Shown here: positions 1-8,441 of the stretch, in pieces
Layout of the letters: the number at the start of each line of letters is the position of its first letter
Numbering within the stretch: the first letter of the stretch is position 1
Virus record (IMG/VR): IMGVR_UViG_3300022920_000030
Coordinates: 1 to 27,890 of that record
DNA: 27,890 bases
Origin: a virus
Reading direction: 5' to 3' (one strand)
Program-made: the position numbers and the translations under genes
Notes under the pieces: generated by a model
Database searches by the model: none
The model's input: only the letters and a program-made list of their open reading frames with translations
Told to the model about the DNA's origin: nothing

Positions 1-2431
1 AACTGCCATCGTATATTTCAATTGTGTCATTGGTTAGAACCAACCTAGAACCACTAGCGGCAGATTGCAGGTTAAAATTGCTCTGTGTAGTTCCTGAGAT
101 ATTGACAAGAGCAACGTCTAACGTGCCTGTCTTAATCTTATCGCCATCAATAGTAGTGTTGCTTGCGGCAAGACCAGTATTTAAATTAGTGAAGGTCACT
201 AGGCCGTCAAATTGAGTTGAGGTAAATGGAGCAGAAAACGTGATCGTCTGCGAACCACCAAAACCATCTTCTGTGATCGTAAAACTACTTGCCCAAAACT
301 TACCATCTGCCCCATTGATAGCTGGCGGGTTCTGTTGCCAAGTAGTTGTTAGGCCACCAAATGAAGCTGTGTCGTAATTGTAAGATGTTGCGCTTGGGGG
401 TGCGGGAGTACCAGACGTTTGCGAAAGAGTGTAATAGACATATCCATTATCTGCTCTTGGCGGTGAAGCGGCGGCATTAGTCGTTGCGTTGACTATTGCG
501 CTAAATGCTGATTTGTTTCCGCTGTAATCTACAGACTTAATCTTATAAAAGTAATCTTCAGAATCAGCAAGTGAGCCATTAACGAACGATGAGGTAAGGC
601 CATAACCTCCAGCAACACTAGCTATCGCAGAATATGTTCCACCTGTAGTATTTGATCTGTAAATCTCAGCGTTGGAAAAGTCTTTGTCTGCTGGATTAGT
701 CCACGCCAGAGTTATAGAACCTTGCCCTCCTGTTGCTGATGGACTAGTAATTACGGCGGGTGCGGTTGTATCACCTGCTGAAGCGCCGTTAGCTGTAACG
801 GATGCGCTCTTAGCGCCTATTGAACTAATCGCTCTTACTCGCGTGTAGTACGTTGCACCAGCAATAGCAGGGGCTATGGTATGCTCTACATTGCTTGTAA
901 TTATAGATTCAAATGTAGTGTTATCCGTAGACCACTCAAGTTCATACTGCGACACAAAAGAATCAGTACTTGCATCCCAGGATATAGTAATAGCCGGTAC
1001 TATTGTTCCGTCAAGGGCAATAGTAGTGCTTGCAGTAACACTAAGAGAGGTAGGGGCAGTGACAGAAAACGGATCAGGCAGTTCTGTATCAGGGTAATCC
1101 GTTTGCTCCACTGATGTGTCATAAGTATAAATAGAAGAATCATATTCAAGCAAACTAACGGAGCATGTACCGTCATAATTCATAACAATGCTTTCAACCT
1201 GAAACGGCTTTGCGGTCCAACCAGGCGTAGGATGAGTAACCGTTACTACATCCGCTACTGTCAACTGCAACGACTCGCTAGTCGCCTTAAATGATGCTCT
1301 AATAGCATTTCTAGACCGCTCTAGTATTACTCTGGCTAGGTCTCTGGCTGCGTAGTAATTAGTTACCGTATCTAACTCTATTTCCTCAACGAGCAAGGTT
1401 CCGTTGTCTTCTGCCAGCAGTGCAGTTTCATCGCTAGAGCCTCCGGCTGGCCATACAGCTTGGTCAGGCTGATAATCAATTGTGCGGTTAGCGAACTTAA
1501 CTAATACTCTATTAAATTTGTTTTCCTTAGTTTCCCCCGCAATAGTTATCCCACCGACAATAGTCTCTTTATCAAAAGCAAAAACGCTGGACCTAGACTT
1601 ATCAATGATAAGGCCATATTTGCCTTGACTGTAAGGAAGAAAACCTCGACAACCCATCAGCATCTTTTCTAGGTTATCGAACAGAGTTTCATCGGTTTGG
1701 AGTACAGCGTTGCAATCAAATATCTTTCCTGTAGTGCCGCCGCTATAAAACGTGACGGTTGCATCACAGTCATCTGCTGCGTCCTCAAAAGCATCATCGT
1801 CTATTGCGGAGGCAGGAAGCCCCTTACCGTATCGATCATTAGTTAGGTAGTCTCTAATACACAAAGCAGGGTTATTGCTCCATGCCGTGCTTGAATCTCT
1901 AGGGTCAAACACCTTTCTGCCTTTCACTACAGCAGTAATTTCAGGCATACCTGAAAACACATCTTCATCCCACTTCAGCTTTATCGCTAGGTATGCAATG
2001 CCACTCAGCTTATGGCTTGATGTCCAGCCTGCGTTTGCCTCAGTAAGAAGCGAATCATATGCCTGGTTATCGGCTCCAGTGTGTACGTTTATCGTATAGA
2101 GGCCAGAATACTTACTGTTAGTAATTGGCTTGTCATCGAGGTGTATGTCAGTAATTGACTCTACTTCGCCTTCAGCCATAGCCAAAGCAATGTACAGAAA
2201 CTCGTTCTTATCGCCACCACTTACATCTTTAGTAGATACAAATACCCTTACTCCACCCACCCTGCGTTCACCATATATAACAGGGATAGGCTCGATGTTT
2301 GATTCTTTGTTTACGAGAACGCCAGCCATATCCGCTGCGGCTTTCTTGGCCTTTTTCATGGCCTGTCGAGACATCACATACGAAACAGCGGTAGAAGCCG
2401 CAAATATTGCCGCAAAAACAAAAAATCCCAT
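1..2431 (-). CDS. Tail tip / host-specificity protein, J-like (C-terminus cut by window edge)
   Basis: The frame starts at the ATG at 2431 and stays open to base 1, giving about 810 codons with the C-terminus outside the window. It begins with a hydrophobic stretch (GFFVFAAIFAASTAVSYVM), then a conserved tail-protein region (YGERRVGGVRVF, FLYIALAMAEGEV, CIRDYLTNDRYGKGLP) resembling the Phage-tail_3/J group. Two fibronectin-III-like segments follow, roughly residues 455-545 and 550-650 (TISWDASTDSFVSQYELEWS, ITLAWTNPADKDF), and then a beta-rich fibre-like region. This is the usual build of the central tail-tip or fibre protein that contacts the host. The start overlaps the preceding stop as TAATG. 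It is the last visible gene of the late operon. Family membership is recognised from motifs; receptor binding is inferred. Confidence 0.85.
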   Translation of the reverse strand, partial: MGFFVFAAIFAASTAVSYVMSRQAMKKAKKAAADMAGVLVNKESNIEPIPVIYGERRVGGVRVFVSTKDVSGGDKNEFLYIALAMAEGEVESITDIHLDDKPITNSKYSGLYTINVHTGADNQAYDSLLTEANAGWTSSHKLSGIAYLAIKLKWDEDVFSGMPEITAVVKGRKVFDPRDSSTAWSNNPALCIRDYLTNDRYGKGLPASAIDDDAFEDAADDCDATVTFYSGGTTGKIFDCNAVLQTDETLFDNLEKMLMGCRGFLPYSQGKYGLIIDKSRSSVFAFDKETIVGGITIAGETKENKFNRVLVKFANRTIDYQPDQAVWPAGGSSDETALLAEDNGTLLVEEIELDTVTNYYAARDLARVILERSRNAIRASFKATSESLQLTVADVVTVTHPTPGWTAKPFQVESIVMNYDGTCSVSLLEYDSSIYTYDTSVEQTDYPDTELPDPFSVTAPTSLSVTASTTIALDGTIVPAITISWDASTDSFVSQYELEWSTDNTTFESIITSNVEHTIAPAIAGATYYTRVRAISSIGAKSASVTANGASAGDTTAPAVITSPSATGGQGSITLAWTNPADKDFSNAEIYRSNTTGGTYSAIASVAGGYGLTSSFVNGSLADSEDYFYKIKSVDYSGNKSAFSAIVNATTNAAASPPRADNGYVYYTLSQTSGTPAPPSATSYNYDTASFGGLTTTWQQNPPAINGADGKFWASSFTITEDGFGGSQTITFSAPFTSTQFDGLVTFTNLNTGLAASNTTIDGDKIKTGTLDVALVNISGTTQSNFNLQSAASGSRLVLTNDTIEIYDGS

Positions 2432-2985
2432 TATTTACGCCCCCATCTCAAATCTTTCACTGTCTTAGCGGCAAACTCTAACCCGTCATCATTGGGAAAG
2501 TGTATCTTCTGAGAGTTGTCGTTTGTCTTCCTACCGTTTTCTTTCTCAAAGTCCTTCCAGTGACTGGCGCAATTGACCGTGACATCACTTGTGGTTTCTG
2601 TGTCCTCGATAGAATATCCTGTCATCAATCCATCGAATACAAGTATAGGCTGACCAATCACCGCGTCAGAATCATTTAGCACTGCTCGATAAATCTTGAC
2701 TGGACGATCTATGTAATCTTGAGACAGGAACAGGCTAACGTAGGATTGCTCAACGCCAGATAGAGTAATGTCTATTGTGTTAACCCTAAGTTCTGATGTT
2801 TCAGTGGCATCACCTGCCGATAGGAAGTGCGGACTACTTGTCCAAGTTGCAGATAGTGCAGAAATATTTCTGTCCCAATCCGTAAGATACAAAGCGGTGC
2901 TAAACTCTAACTTAATTAAAGTTGCTAGGTTAAAGTCATCCTTTGCAAGTTCCGCAATAGTCGATGCGTCTATGCCTCTTGTCAT
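2431..2985 (-). CDS. Tail-tip/baseplate hub-type protein (DUF2163-like)
   Basis: This 184-residue protein lies between the distal-tail-like gene and the J-like gene, where lambda has its tail-tip genes. The N-terminal half reads as beta-rich (LIKLEFSTALYLTDWDRNIS, NTIDITLSGVEQSYVSLFLS). The middle has the IGQPILVFDGLMTGYSIEDT pattern seen in phage tail proteins of the DUF2163 kind. The C-terminus ends FEKENGRKTND... FPNDDGLEFA... LRWGRK, where those proteins carry a similar D-G-F/L-E...WG+ motif. It probably closes the tube or connects it to the J-like protein. The downstream gene starts on its stop codon (TAATG). The family call is from memory of the motif. Confidence 0.65.
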   Translation of the reverse strand: MTRGIDASTIAELAKDDFNLATLIKLEFSTALYLTDWDRNISALSATWTSSPHFLSAGDATETSELRVNTIDITLSGVEQSYVSLFLSQDYIDRPVKIYRAVLNDSDAVIGQPILVFDGLMTGYSIEDTETTSDVTVNCASHWKDFEKENGRKTNDNSQKIHFPNDDGLEFAAKTVKDLRWGRK

Positions 2986-3563
2986 TATATTGCCTCAATG
3001 AAATCTACTTCGTAGTTTACCAGAGAAGACAATCCCAGGTCATATTCTTGCACATCATTGTTTAACCGTACCGAAAACGGTACGTTATCGTAAGTAATCG
3101 CAGTGTCGTTTGCTGTAGCCTGCCTAAGACCAGGCTGTATGCTAAGAGTGCCTGGTCCAGTTAAGTCTGAGACAATCATATAAACCTTAGTATGATTAGC
3201 AAACTTGATCACATCTCCAGCCTTTAACGTCCCAGAAAGCCCATCTATAGCAATTGAGGTCTCGCCTATAACATCTGCCCCTACCGTCTGAACTGTCCCA
3301 GATGCGTTACCTGACTTAGTGCTGATCTCAGGTAGTACGACAGTAAAGGTCTCAGCCATTCCTCTCTGAGCCATAATAAAGGCCATAACAGGCGCGAACT
3401 GAGTCCTAGTAAGCGCGGGATACGTTGCAGAAAACTCAAAGCGTTGCCCGCCAATATTCCTAACCTGAGTACGCCCAGACACGCTCGTGCTGGAAAGGTT
3501 GTAGTGAACGCTGTTAAAGTTTACGCCGTTAAATACTGGGTCTGCTGGGTATGTTCCACTCAT
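2985..3563 (-). CDS. Distal/minor tail protein
   Basis: This 192-residue, beta-rich protein starts just inside the end of the tape measure gene (4-base overlap) and stops on the first base of the next gene. The N-terminus (VFNGVNFNSVHYNLSSTSVS, RTQVRNIGGQRFEFSATYP) resembles minor tail proteins that start with a beta sandwich. The C-terminus (FSVRLNNDVQEYDLGLSSL, NYEVDFIEAI) is a recognisable ending in siphovirus distal tail proteins. Position directly downstream of the tape measure supports a role as the first ring of the tail tip, like lambda gpM or Dit. It shows no transmembrane segment or catalytic motif. The exact homologue is uncertain. Confidence 0.65.
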   Translation of the reverse strand: MSGTYPADPVFNGVNFNSVHYNLSSTSVSGRTQVRNIGGQRFEFSATYPALTRTQFAPVMAFIMAQRGMAETFTVVLPEISTKSGNASGTVQTVGADVIGETSIAIDGLSGTLKAGDVIKFANHTKVYMIVSDLTGPGTLSIQPGLRQATANDTAITYDNVPFSVRLNNDVQEYDLGLSSLVNYEVDFIEAI

Positions 3564-5254
3564 GCGACTGATGGCCTCCCTCGATCATTGACTGCCTGGT
3601 TAATGATGTTAACAATCTGGCCTCTGCGAGAGTTGAGCAGTCTATCAAATCCTGCTGTGTCATTAGCCTGTATAGTAAAGTTTACATTTACCACCTTAGA
3701 CTCTCCCTGGCCCTTGTGCAGATCAGTGATCTTTTCATTAGGGTGAACCATAGCCAATCGACCACCCTTGCCGTCCATGCCTCCCGAACGAACACCAGAG
3801 CCAGTTAAACCGCCGCCTTCAAATGAGGCCAATGTCTGACCGGCAATCATACCAGCAGTAGCGAATCCCATGCCTACTGCCATAGCTGAGTGTGCTTTAC
3901 CTGCTGCTAAAATGCCAGGAACTGCGGCTGCAAGACCTGGAACCATAGAAGCTTGAGTGGCCATATTCGCGTATGCCAGTGTGATAGCAGCACTTGTTTG
4001 ATAGCCTTTGACGATAGCGTCAGCAGCCGCTAAAGTTTGGGATATAAGGAAAAACGCCTTGCCCATTGTGCTGCCTTGATCGACCATTCCCTGCATGGAA
4101 GATATCATAGATGATGTCATTCCAATAAGGCTTGATGCTGTCGTAAGAGTAAGCTGTTCATGGGCCTCTACTCTCTTTTTGTCTACTTCACCCATCAGTG
4201 CGGCGTGTTCTTTAGCACTAATCAGTCCATGATCTTGAGCATTTTGAATTATCGCGGCTTCTTTGTTGTAAGCGTGTTCTATTAATTCAGCCCTGTTCAT
4301 TAAGCCTGTTTTTAGGCCATCTAACTGAGTTTCGGTGCGCTTTTTGTCTGCCTCTTTCTGCTTGTCAGTCTGCGCCGCCCTCTTTTGATCTTCTTTAAAT
4401 GCCGCATCAAGAGCAGTCTGCTCTGCTTGCATTGCCGCAACTAATTCGTTGTACTGGTCAATCTTCTGTCTTTGTTGGTCAATTATTTTTTTGTTTGGCT
4501 CAGAAGCGTCTCTATATGCGTCAGTTAAGCGAACTTGCGCTGTCTCTGTCATGCCTAATACGGAAGCTTCAGCAGTAAGCGACTCAATAAGCTTTTCTGT
4601 TTCGTCTGTTGTTCCATCAGTCGCAGACGTAATTTCATCTATTCTTTTTTGATGAAACGCCAAGTCAGAATTTAACTTTTGTATTCTTTCTTTATAATCC
4701 TCTAATGACTCATTATATTCTCGTTGGGCTAAGAATCCTTTAGCTAAAGTAACCCCTCTTCTTCTGTCAGTTTCATTTAATTCGTCTATTGCCTCTTGAT
4801 GCTCTAATATCTTTTTTACAGCCATAGTTTTAGCATATGCTTTCTGAGCGTTGCCAAGATCGTCAAATGAACTAATTAAGTCCTCATTAGCCTCTTTAAG
4901 TTCCTTTGTCGCTTCAGATGCCTTAAAGAAGGCAGGGAGCATACTTGTTCCGATAGCCGCACCAACAGCCAGGAATGCACCGACAATTGCACCTTGAGGA
5001 CCAAACAAAGAGGCAACCTGGGAACCCTGCTGCCCTAAAATGATAAGCGGGTTTTGACCGCTCTGTAACATCACCGCGACATCCTGAACCTGGTGACCCA
5101 TTTGCCCCATTCCGCCACGAATCATCCGAAACTGCTTATCAACCTTTTTGCCGTGTTCAGCAGTTTTCTTCAGATTATTATTTAAATTTCTGAGTGTAGG
5201 AGCCGTAGAGTCTTTAGCATCGACTTCAATTATGACTTTATTTTTTGCTGCCAT
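3560..5254 (-). CDS. Tape measure protein
   Basis: At 564 residues this is the longest tail gene between the tail chaperones and the tail tip, the position of lambda gpH. Residues 1-75 carry the usual start (VIIEVDAKDSTAPTLRNLNN; MGQMGHQVQDVAVMLQSGQN). A hydrophobic segment near 85-110 (GAIVGAFLAVGAAIGTSM) is followed by a long charged, Gln/Lys/Glu-rich helical region (about 110-380) likely to form coiled coils, and a second Ala/Gly-rich hydrophobic stretch near 440-480. It sets tail length. By the usual 0.15 nm per residue rule the tail would be about 85 nm (inference). The start ATG lies inside the end of the frameshifted gpT extension, so translation is probably coupled. Confidence 0.92.
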   Translation of the reverse strand: MAAKNKVIIEVDAKDSTAPTLRNLNNNLKKTAEHGKKVDKQFRMIRGGMGQMGHQVQDVAVMLQSGQNPLIILGQQGSQVASLFGPQGAIVGAFLAVGAAIGTSMLPAFFKASEATKELKEANEDLISSFDDLGNAQKAYAKTMAVKKILEHQEAIDELNETDRRRGVTLAKGFLAQREYNESLEDYKERIQKLNSDLAFHQKRIDEITSATDGTTDETEKLIESLTAEASVLGMTETAQVRLTDAYRDASEPNKKIIDQQRQKIDQYNELVAAMQAEQTALDAAFKEDQKRAAQTDKQKEADKKRTETQLDGLKTGLMNRAELIEHAYNKEAAIIQNAQDHGLISAKEHAALMGEVDKKRVEAHEQLTLTTASSLIGMTSSMISSMQGMVDQGSTMGKAFFLISQTLAAADAIVKGYQTSAAITLAYANMATQASMVPGLAAAVPGILAAGKAHSAMAVGMGFATAGMIAGQTLASFEGGGLTGSGVRSGGMDGKGGRLAMVHPNEKITDLHKGQGESKVVNVNFTIQANDTAGFDRLLNSRRGQIVNIINQAVNDRGRPSVA

Positions 5255-5728
5255 CTTGCTTATCCTGTTTAATCTTTAGGTAGGCCAGCCAATGCTGAAA
5301 CTCAGAAGCGGTCATTTCTAATATTGTCGAGAGGGGTTGACCAAGATGCTCCGCAAGAAAGTACATCCAGTACAATTCTGTCGTATCACCTTGATCATTT
5401 ATTAGTTTCCCTCAACGTCCTCTTCTTGCTCAGAAATACCTAATACAAAGTTAGCAATTTTAGATAAGATTTCAGGATCAACCTTAGTTTTAAGCTTGTG
5501 CTTATCGCCTATGTCAAATACAGCTTCACCTTCAGAATCAGTGACCCCAAAGATGACGGCGTAGACCAGGTAATCAGAACTATCGCCATCCGCCCTGGTC
5601 ATCCACTTTGCTTTATCTTCTAAAGATAGATTCTTTGAATAGAGAGTGGTTTCCCACTCATCTACTCGTAATTCTCTTATCTCTTTTTTGCTAAAGTGCG
5701 CTACCGCGCTTTCGATTAACTTACCCAT
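5238..5728 (-). CDS. Tail assembly chaperone gpGT-like, made by -1 frameshift
   Basis: Just before the stop of the gpG-like frame sits GGGAAAC, read as G GGA AAC TAA. A -1 slip there continues as CTA ATA AAT GAT and stays open to the TAA at 5240-5238, adding about 55 residues. The extension contains LSTILEMTASEFQHWLAYL, a typical gpT/DUF4035-like sequence. The fused product would be about 163 residues. In lambda, gpG and gpGT made from G GGA AAG assist tape measure folding and tail tube assembly. Here the order gpG, gpT extension, tape measure is the same. The extension has no obvious separate start with a good RBS, which supports frameshifting. The frameshift itself is inferred and unmeasured. 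Confidence 0.8.
5402..5728 (-). CDS. Tail assembly chaperone gpG-like (zero-frame product)
   Basis: This 108-residue acidic protein lies between the tail tube gene and the tape measure gene. Its middle (RVDEWETTLYSKNLSLEDKA) and Asp/Glu-rich end (GISEQEEDVEGN) fit the small tail chaperones that coat the tape measure before assembly. It ends with a slippery heptamer directly abutting the TAA stop, so most ribosomes should make this short form and a minority the longer gpGT form. Its ATG is immediately upstream-coupled: it starts on the last base of the tube gene. The assignment rests on position, size, acidic tail and the frameshift site. Confidence 0.85.
   Translation of the reverse strand: MGKLIESAVAHFSKKEIRELRVDEWETTLYSKNLSLEDKAKWMTRADGDSSDYLVYAVIFGVTDSEGEAVFDIGDKHKLKTKVDPEILSKIANFVLGISEQEEDVEGN
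5405..5411 (-). other. Programmed -1 frameshift site GGGAAAC
   Basis: The heptamer fits the X XXY YYZ rule with zero-frame codons GGA AAC followed at once by TAA. It differs from the lambda G-T site (GGGAAAG) only in the last base. A stop codon in the A-site directly after the heptamer is known to raise slippage. I did not identify a convincing downstream pseudoknot by eye. Confidence 0.8.
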
Positions 5729-6120
5729 TAAGAAACAGTGCCGGTAGTTAACGCGCCATTACCAGTAACAGAGAATGATGCTTCGACCAGACCGTCAACC
5801 GATGCGCTTTTGCTAACAGATGTAACGATACAGGCTCCAGCCCACTCAACTTCACCAGACGTTTTACCAGTAGGATACAGATTAATTGTCAGTTCAGCGC
5901 CTTCTACAAGAGTTAACTGACCATTAGTGTCAGCATCATCCCAGATAGCATTGAATGAAGAAGTCCATGATTTCAGAGTAGGCTTATTGCTTACCCATGA
6001 GTCACCCATTACGGTGTCTGCAACTACTTCTGAAGTAGTCTCCAAAGACCAATCTTTGATTTCAGCGACAGCATTTGCACCATTGTATACCGCGCCGTTC
6101 TTACCAACATATGTTGCCAT
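5728..6120 (-). CDS. Major tail (tube) protein
   Basis: This 130-residue protein follows the tail terminator gene and precedes the tail chaperones, the standard place for the siphovirus tube subunit. It is Ser/Thr/Val/Gly rich with alternating beta strands (AVAEIKDWSLETTSE, GEVEWAGACIVTSVSKSAS, EASFSVTGNGALTTGTVS). The compact N-terminus (YVGKNGAVYNGANAVAEIKD) with early strands then WSLE is typical of tube proteins. The RBS AGAGG lies 9 bases upstream of the ATG. A 55-base gap before it holds a perfect 12-base palindrome (CGTTAATTAACG, 6148-6159) of unknown meaning. Hexameric rings of this protein would form the tail tube. Confidence 0.85.
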   Translation of the reverse strand: MATYVGKNGAVYNGANAVAEIKDWSLETTSEVVADTVMGDSWVSNKPTLKSWTSSFNAIWDDADTNGQLTLVEGAELTINLYPTGKTSGEVEWAGACIVTSVSKSASVDGLVEASFSVTGNGALTTGTVS

Positions 6121-6175
6121 TTTTAAATACCTCTAAGCGCCATAGCGCGTTAATTAACGTCAGCGAAAATCGCCA

Positions 6176-6619
6176 CTAAACAACAGCCTCAAGATCATTC
6201 TCTAATGTCTGATACTGTACTTCAATAGTAAGGGTTGCACGGCTTACCGGCTGATCACCATCACCATTAAAATCTGCTTCAAAACTAGTAACCATAACGT
6301 CTGACGCATAGCCTCCCAGTGATGAGTTTGTATATAAAGACTCTTCTACTTCTAAGCATATCTGATCAAGTGTATCGTCATAATCAGACACGCCTTTAAC
6401 GTATGCCTCTACGGTGAAAGATACCGTTCTAAGTTGCAACCTGGGAAGACCAATAGTCTGATACTCGGTTGCCTCATCCTTGCTGTAAATCAGCAGTCCA
6501 GGTAGTGTTGCAGCCGCTAATGGATAAACCCTGCTCTGATAAACTCTGCTACCAGTAGTCGTAAGCCCTGTAAGAGCGGTCTTTAAGTTATCTCTAATTA
6601 GCTTTCTTACATGAGCCAT
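6176..6619 (-). CDS. Tail terminator protein (gpU-like)
   Basis: This 147-residue protein lies between the FII-like connector and the tail tube gene, matching lambda gpU. It starts with a helix (HVRKLIRDNLKTALTGLTTT), followed by GSRVYQSRVYPLAAATLPGL and later ISO-like beta strands (VSFTVEAYVKGVSDYDDTLD; VSRATLTIEVQYQTLEND). These resemble the 'R-V-Y... P-L... LP... I' pattern of minor tail protein U. It would cap the tail tube and define its length together with the tape measure. The start overlaps the stop of the upstream gene by one base. The call rests on order, size and sequence pattern. Confidence 0.75.
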   Translation of the reverse strand: MAHVRKLIRDNLKTALTGLTTTGSRVYQSRVYPLAAATLPGLLIYSKDEATEYQTIGLPRLQLRTVSFTVEAYVKGVSDYDDTLDQICLEVEESLYTNSSLGGYASDVMVTSFEADFNGDGDQPVSRATLTIEVQYQTLENDLEAVV

Positions 6620-6921
6620 TATTGCGCCTCTAGAGCCAGTTCAGTTATCCCGGTCCCATCTGCCATCACAATTGTGACTTTGTATGTGAACGACCTAATA
6701 AGAAAACTATCGCCTTCCGCTACACCTGAGACATCTGATGTCCTCAAAGTTAATCGAGGCTGACTTAAAGCAAATGGCACAGAACCGCCGACTTCGACAG
6801 ACTCATAAACCTGATCAAAAATGGCCATAACTTTTTTAGCGCCACCATTTACTGGGTTATACGTCACCTGCTCACCAAAATCAGAAAGCATAAGTAATCT
6901 GTCATCAGCGCGCTCTACCAT
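6619..6921 (-). CDS. Head-tail joining protein (FII-like)
   Basis: This 100-residue protein sits between the short post-capsid gene and the tail terminator gene. Its pattern (DFGEQVTYNPVNGGAKKVMA, IFDQVYESVEVGG, PRLTLRTSDVSGVAEGDSF, FTYKVTIVMADGTGITELAL) matches phage head-tail joining proteins that resemble lambda gpFII: a gly-rich N-terminal arm followed by a small beta barrel. Its role would be to complete the head and receive the tail. The ATG starts on the last base of the upstream stop codon, so it is translationally coupled. Confidence 0.75.
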   Translation of the reverse strand: MVERADDRLLMLSDFGEQVTYNPVNGGAKKVMAIFDQVYESVEVGGSVPFALSQPRLTLRTSDVSGVAEGDSFLIRSFTYKVTIVMADGTGITELALEAQ

Positions 6922-7127
6922 CAGGCTTTCTTGTTGCCTCTCTTCTTAGGCTGATCATCATTAAGACCAACACTGCGATCAACGACTACCTCTGGCTCAG
7001 TGTATGGAATAATTCTAGATATACCCATTAACGAATTAACAGTGCCTGCGTCATCTAAATCAATGACATCTCCAACCTTGCATCCTTTACCGTTAATTAC
7101 ACAACCTTTTATAACTTCATACTTCAT
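6921..7127 (-). CDS. Small head-associated protein of unknown function
   Basis: This 68-residue protein lies between the capsid gene and the FII-like gene. It has a good RBS (AGGAG, 6-7 bases before the ATG). The first half looks like a small beta fold (KYEVIKGCVINGKGCKVGDV, IDLDDAGTVNSLMGISRIIP) and the end is basic (PKKRGNKKA). Similar short ORFs after the capsid gene occur in many siphoviruses and may act in head completion; that is inference from position. It follows a hairpin terminator, so its transcript level is probably lower than that of the capsid gene. Confidence 0.6.
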   Translation of the reverse strand: MKYEVIKGCVINGKGCKVGDVIDLDDAGTVNSLMGISRIIPYTEPEVVVDRSVGLNDDQPKKRGNKKA

Positions 7128-7177
7128 AATCTTCTCCTTTAATTAAGCCGACTACTGGAATCAGCTTGAGTAAAGAA

Positions 7178-7195
7178 GGGGGGCCGAAACCCCCC
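7178..7195 (-). terminator. Hairpin downstream of the capsid gene, probable partial terminator
   Basis: A stem of six G-C pairs (GGGGGG / CCCCCC) closes a six-base loop (TTTCGG on the minus strand), followed by CTTCTTTAC-like sequence. The T-tract is interrupted, so partial termination is likelier than a full stop. It lies 17 bases after the capsid stop codon. Confidence 0.6.
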
Positions 7196-7211
7196 GACTA
7201 ATTACTGCTAA

Positions 7212-8441
7212 TTAACCATCGTTACCGAAGGCGAAGCTTACAGCGTGACGCACAGCCATATCTACTGACTGCAAAGCAACCAGGCGGATAGTGCCGCTCT
7301 TAGACATAGTATATGGATCAACAGTAAGATCAAGTCCACCAAACATACCGATCAGCAGGTCATCAAAGTTACCAAAGTAAAGGTTTCCGGCAGTAGCCTG
7401 ATTGGAAACGATACCACGATAGCCGTTGATGCTTCCGCCTGGTTCTACAACAAACTGAGCAGTTCCAGAGGCTTTCTCAGTAGTCTTTAGAGCGCCGTAC
7501 ATGGAAGCAGGCATGATGTAAGACAGGTTGCCCAAAAGAGCGTTGTCTTCTGCAACAGCAGTCTCCAAGCTAACAACTTCAGCAAAAGTAGGGTTAGCGG
7601 CAGCAAAGGCAGTTACAGTGTTAACACCAGTAGTGTTTAAAATGCCAGTAGGCTGACCAGAAGAACCAGTGCCTTCCAGACCTGCTTTGTCGATTGCGAT
7701 AGCAAGAGCGCGGCTCAAGTCATCACGGATCAGACCTTCAACGTCTAGGCTAGACTGAATCAAAAGCTGGCGAGTAACGTCAGTGAATGCACCGAGAGTC
7801 TTAGGAGCCAAAGACACCTGACCTACAGTCATTTCGCTTTCAGTTGCGTCACCACCTTCAGTGCCAATCCAAGCGGCAGTAGAAGCAGCAGTTTTCTTAG
7901 GAATCTTAACGTCACCGCTAAGTCCGCCCAGCATACGAGCGCCAGCTTGCATTACAGAAGACTGGTTGCGAAGTGCGTCAATGAAGTCACCGCCACGGAA
8001 GTCATCACTGAACAAAGCAGAGTCATCACCGCTGTTCATGTCACGCTTCCAAGTACGCAGAACTTCAGCAGGAAGCATAATGCCCTGTGCAGTTGTTCCG
8101 TACTGGTCAGCCGCAGCTCGTGAACACTCAAACTCAAACGCAGCAGCTTCTTGAGCGCGGCGATCAGTTGGGTTAGCAAGAGCGTTTACGGCACGGGCCA
8201 GGCTAAACTTCTTAACTTCTTGATTGGTCATTCCCACTTCCTGATCTTCTAGGGCGCGCTGTGAACCAATGTTTTCTAGTAACTCACCACGGAACTCTTC
8301 GATGCTACGGCCTTCAGCAATTGCCTTACGAGCCATTTCACCTTGGTTGTGACGAGAGCCTAACTCAACAATCTGAGCGGCGTTACGTTGTGCGGTTTGC
8401 TGTGCTTCAGCCTTGACCGCTTCAATATCAACTTCTGACAT
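7212..8441 (-). CDS. Major capsid protein from an internal in-frame start
   Basis: Within the fusion gene, the ATG at 8441 (MSEVDIEAVKAEAQQ) is preceded by GAGGA with a 7-base spacer, a better RBS than that of the full-length gene. Translation from here gives 409 residues: a delta-like helical region (about 1-110, rich in Glu, Arg and Ala), then the HK97-fold capsid body. That matches the usual length of an unfused capsid precursor. Capsid protein is needed in hundreds of copies and protease in few, so two starts in one frame would supply both. A second internal ATG at 9095 (MDNEVEVEEV, with GAGG eight bases upstream) could give a protease form without the N-terminal domain. Use of these starts is inference. 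Confidence 0.55.
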   Translation of the reverse strand: MSEVDIEAVKAEAQQTAQRNAAQIVELGSRHNQGEMARKAIAEGRSIEEFRGELLENIGSQRALEDQEVGMTNQEVKKFSLARAVNALANPTDRRAQEAAAFEFECSRAAADQYGTTAQGIMLPAEVLRTWKRDMNSGDDSALFSDDFRGGDFIDALRNQSSVMQAGARMLGGLSGDVKIPKKTAASTAAWIGTEGGDATESEMTVGQVSLAPKTLGAFTDVTRQLLIQSSLDVEGLIRDDLSRALAIAIDKAGLEGTGSSGQPTGILNTTGVNTVTAFAAANPTFAEVVSLETAVAEDNALLGNLSYIMPASMYGALKTTEKASGTAQFVVEPGGSINGYRGIVSNQATAGNLYFGNFDDLLIGMFGGLDLTVDPYTMSKSGTIRLVALQSVDMAVRHAVSFAFGNDG

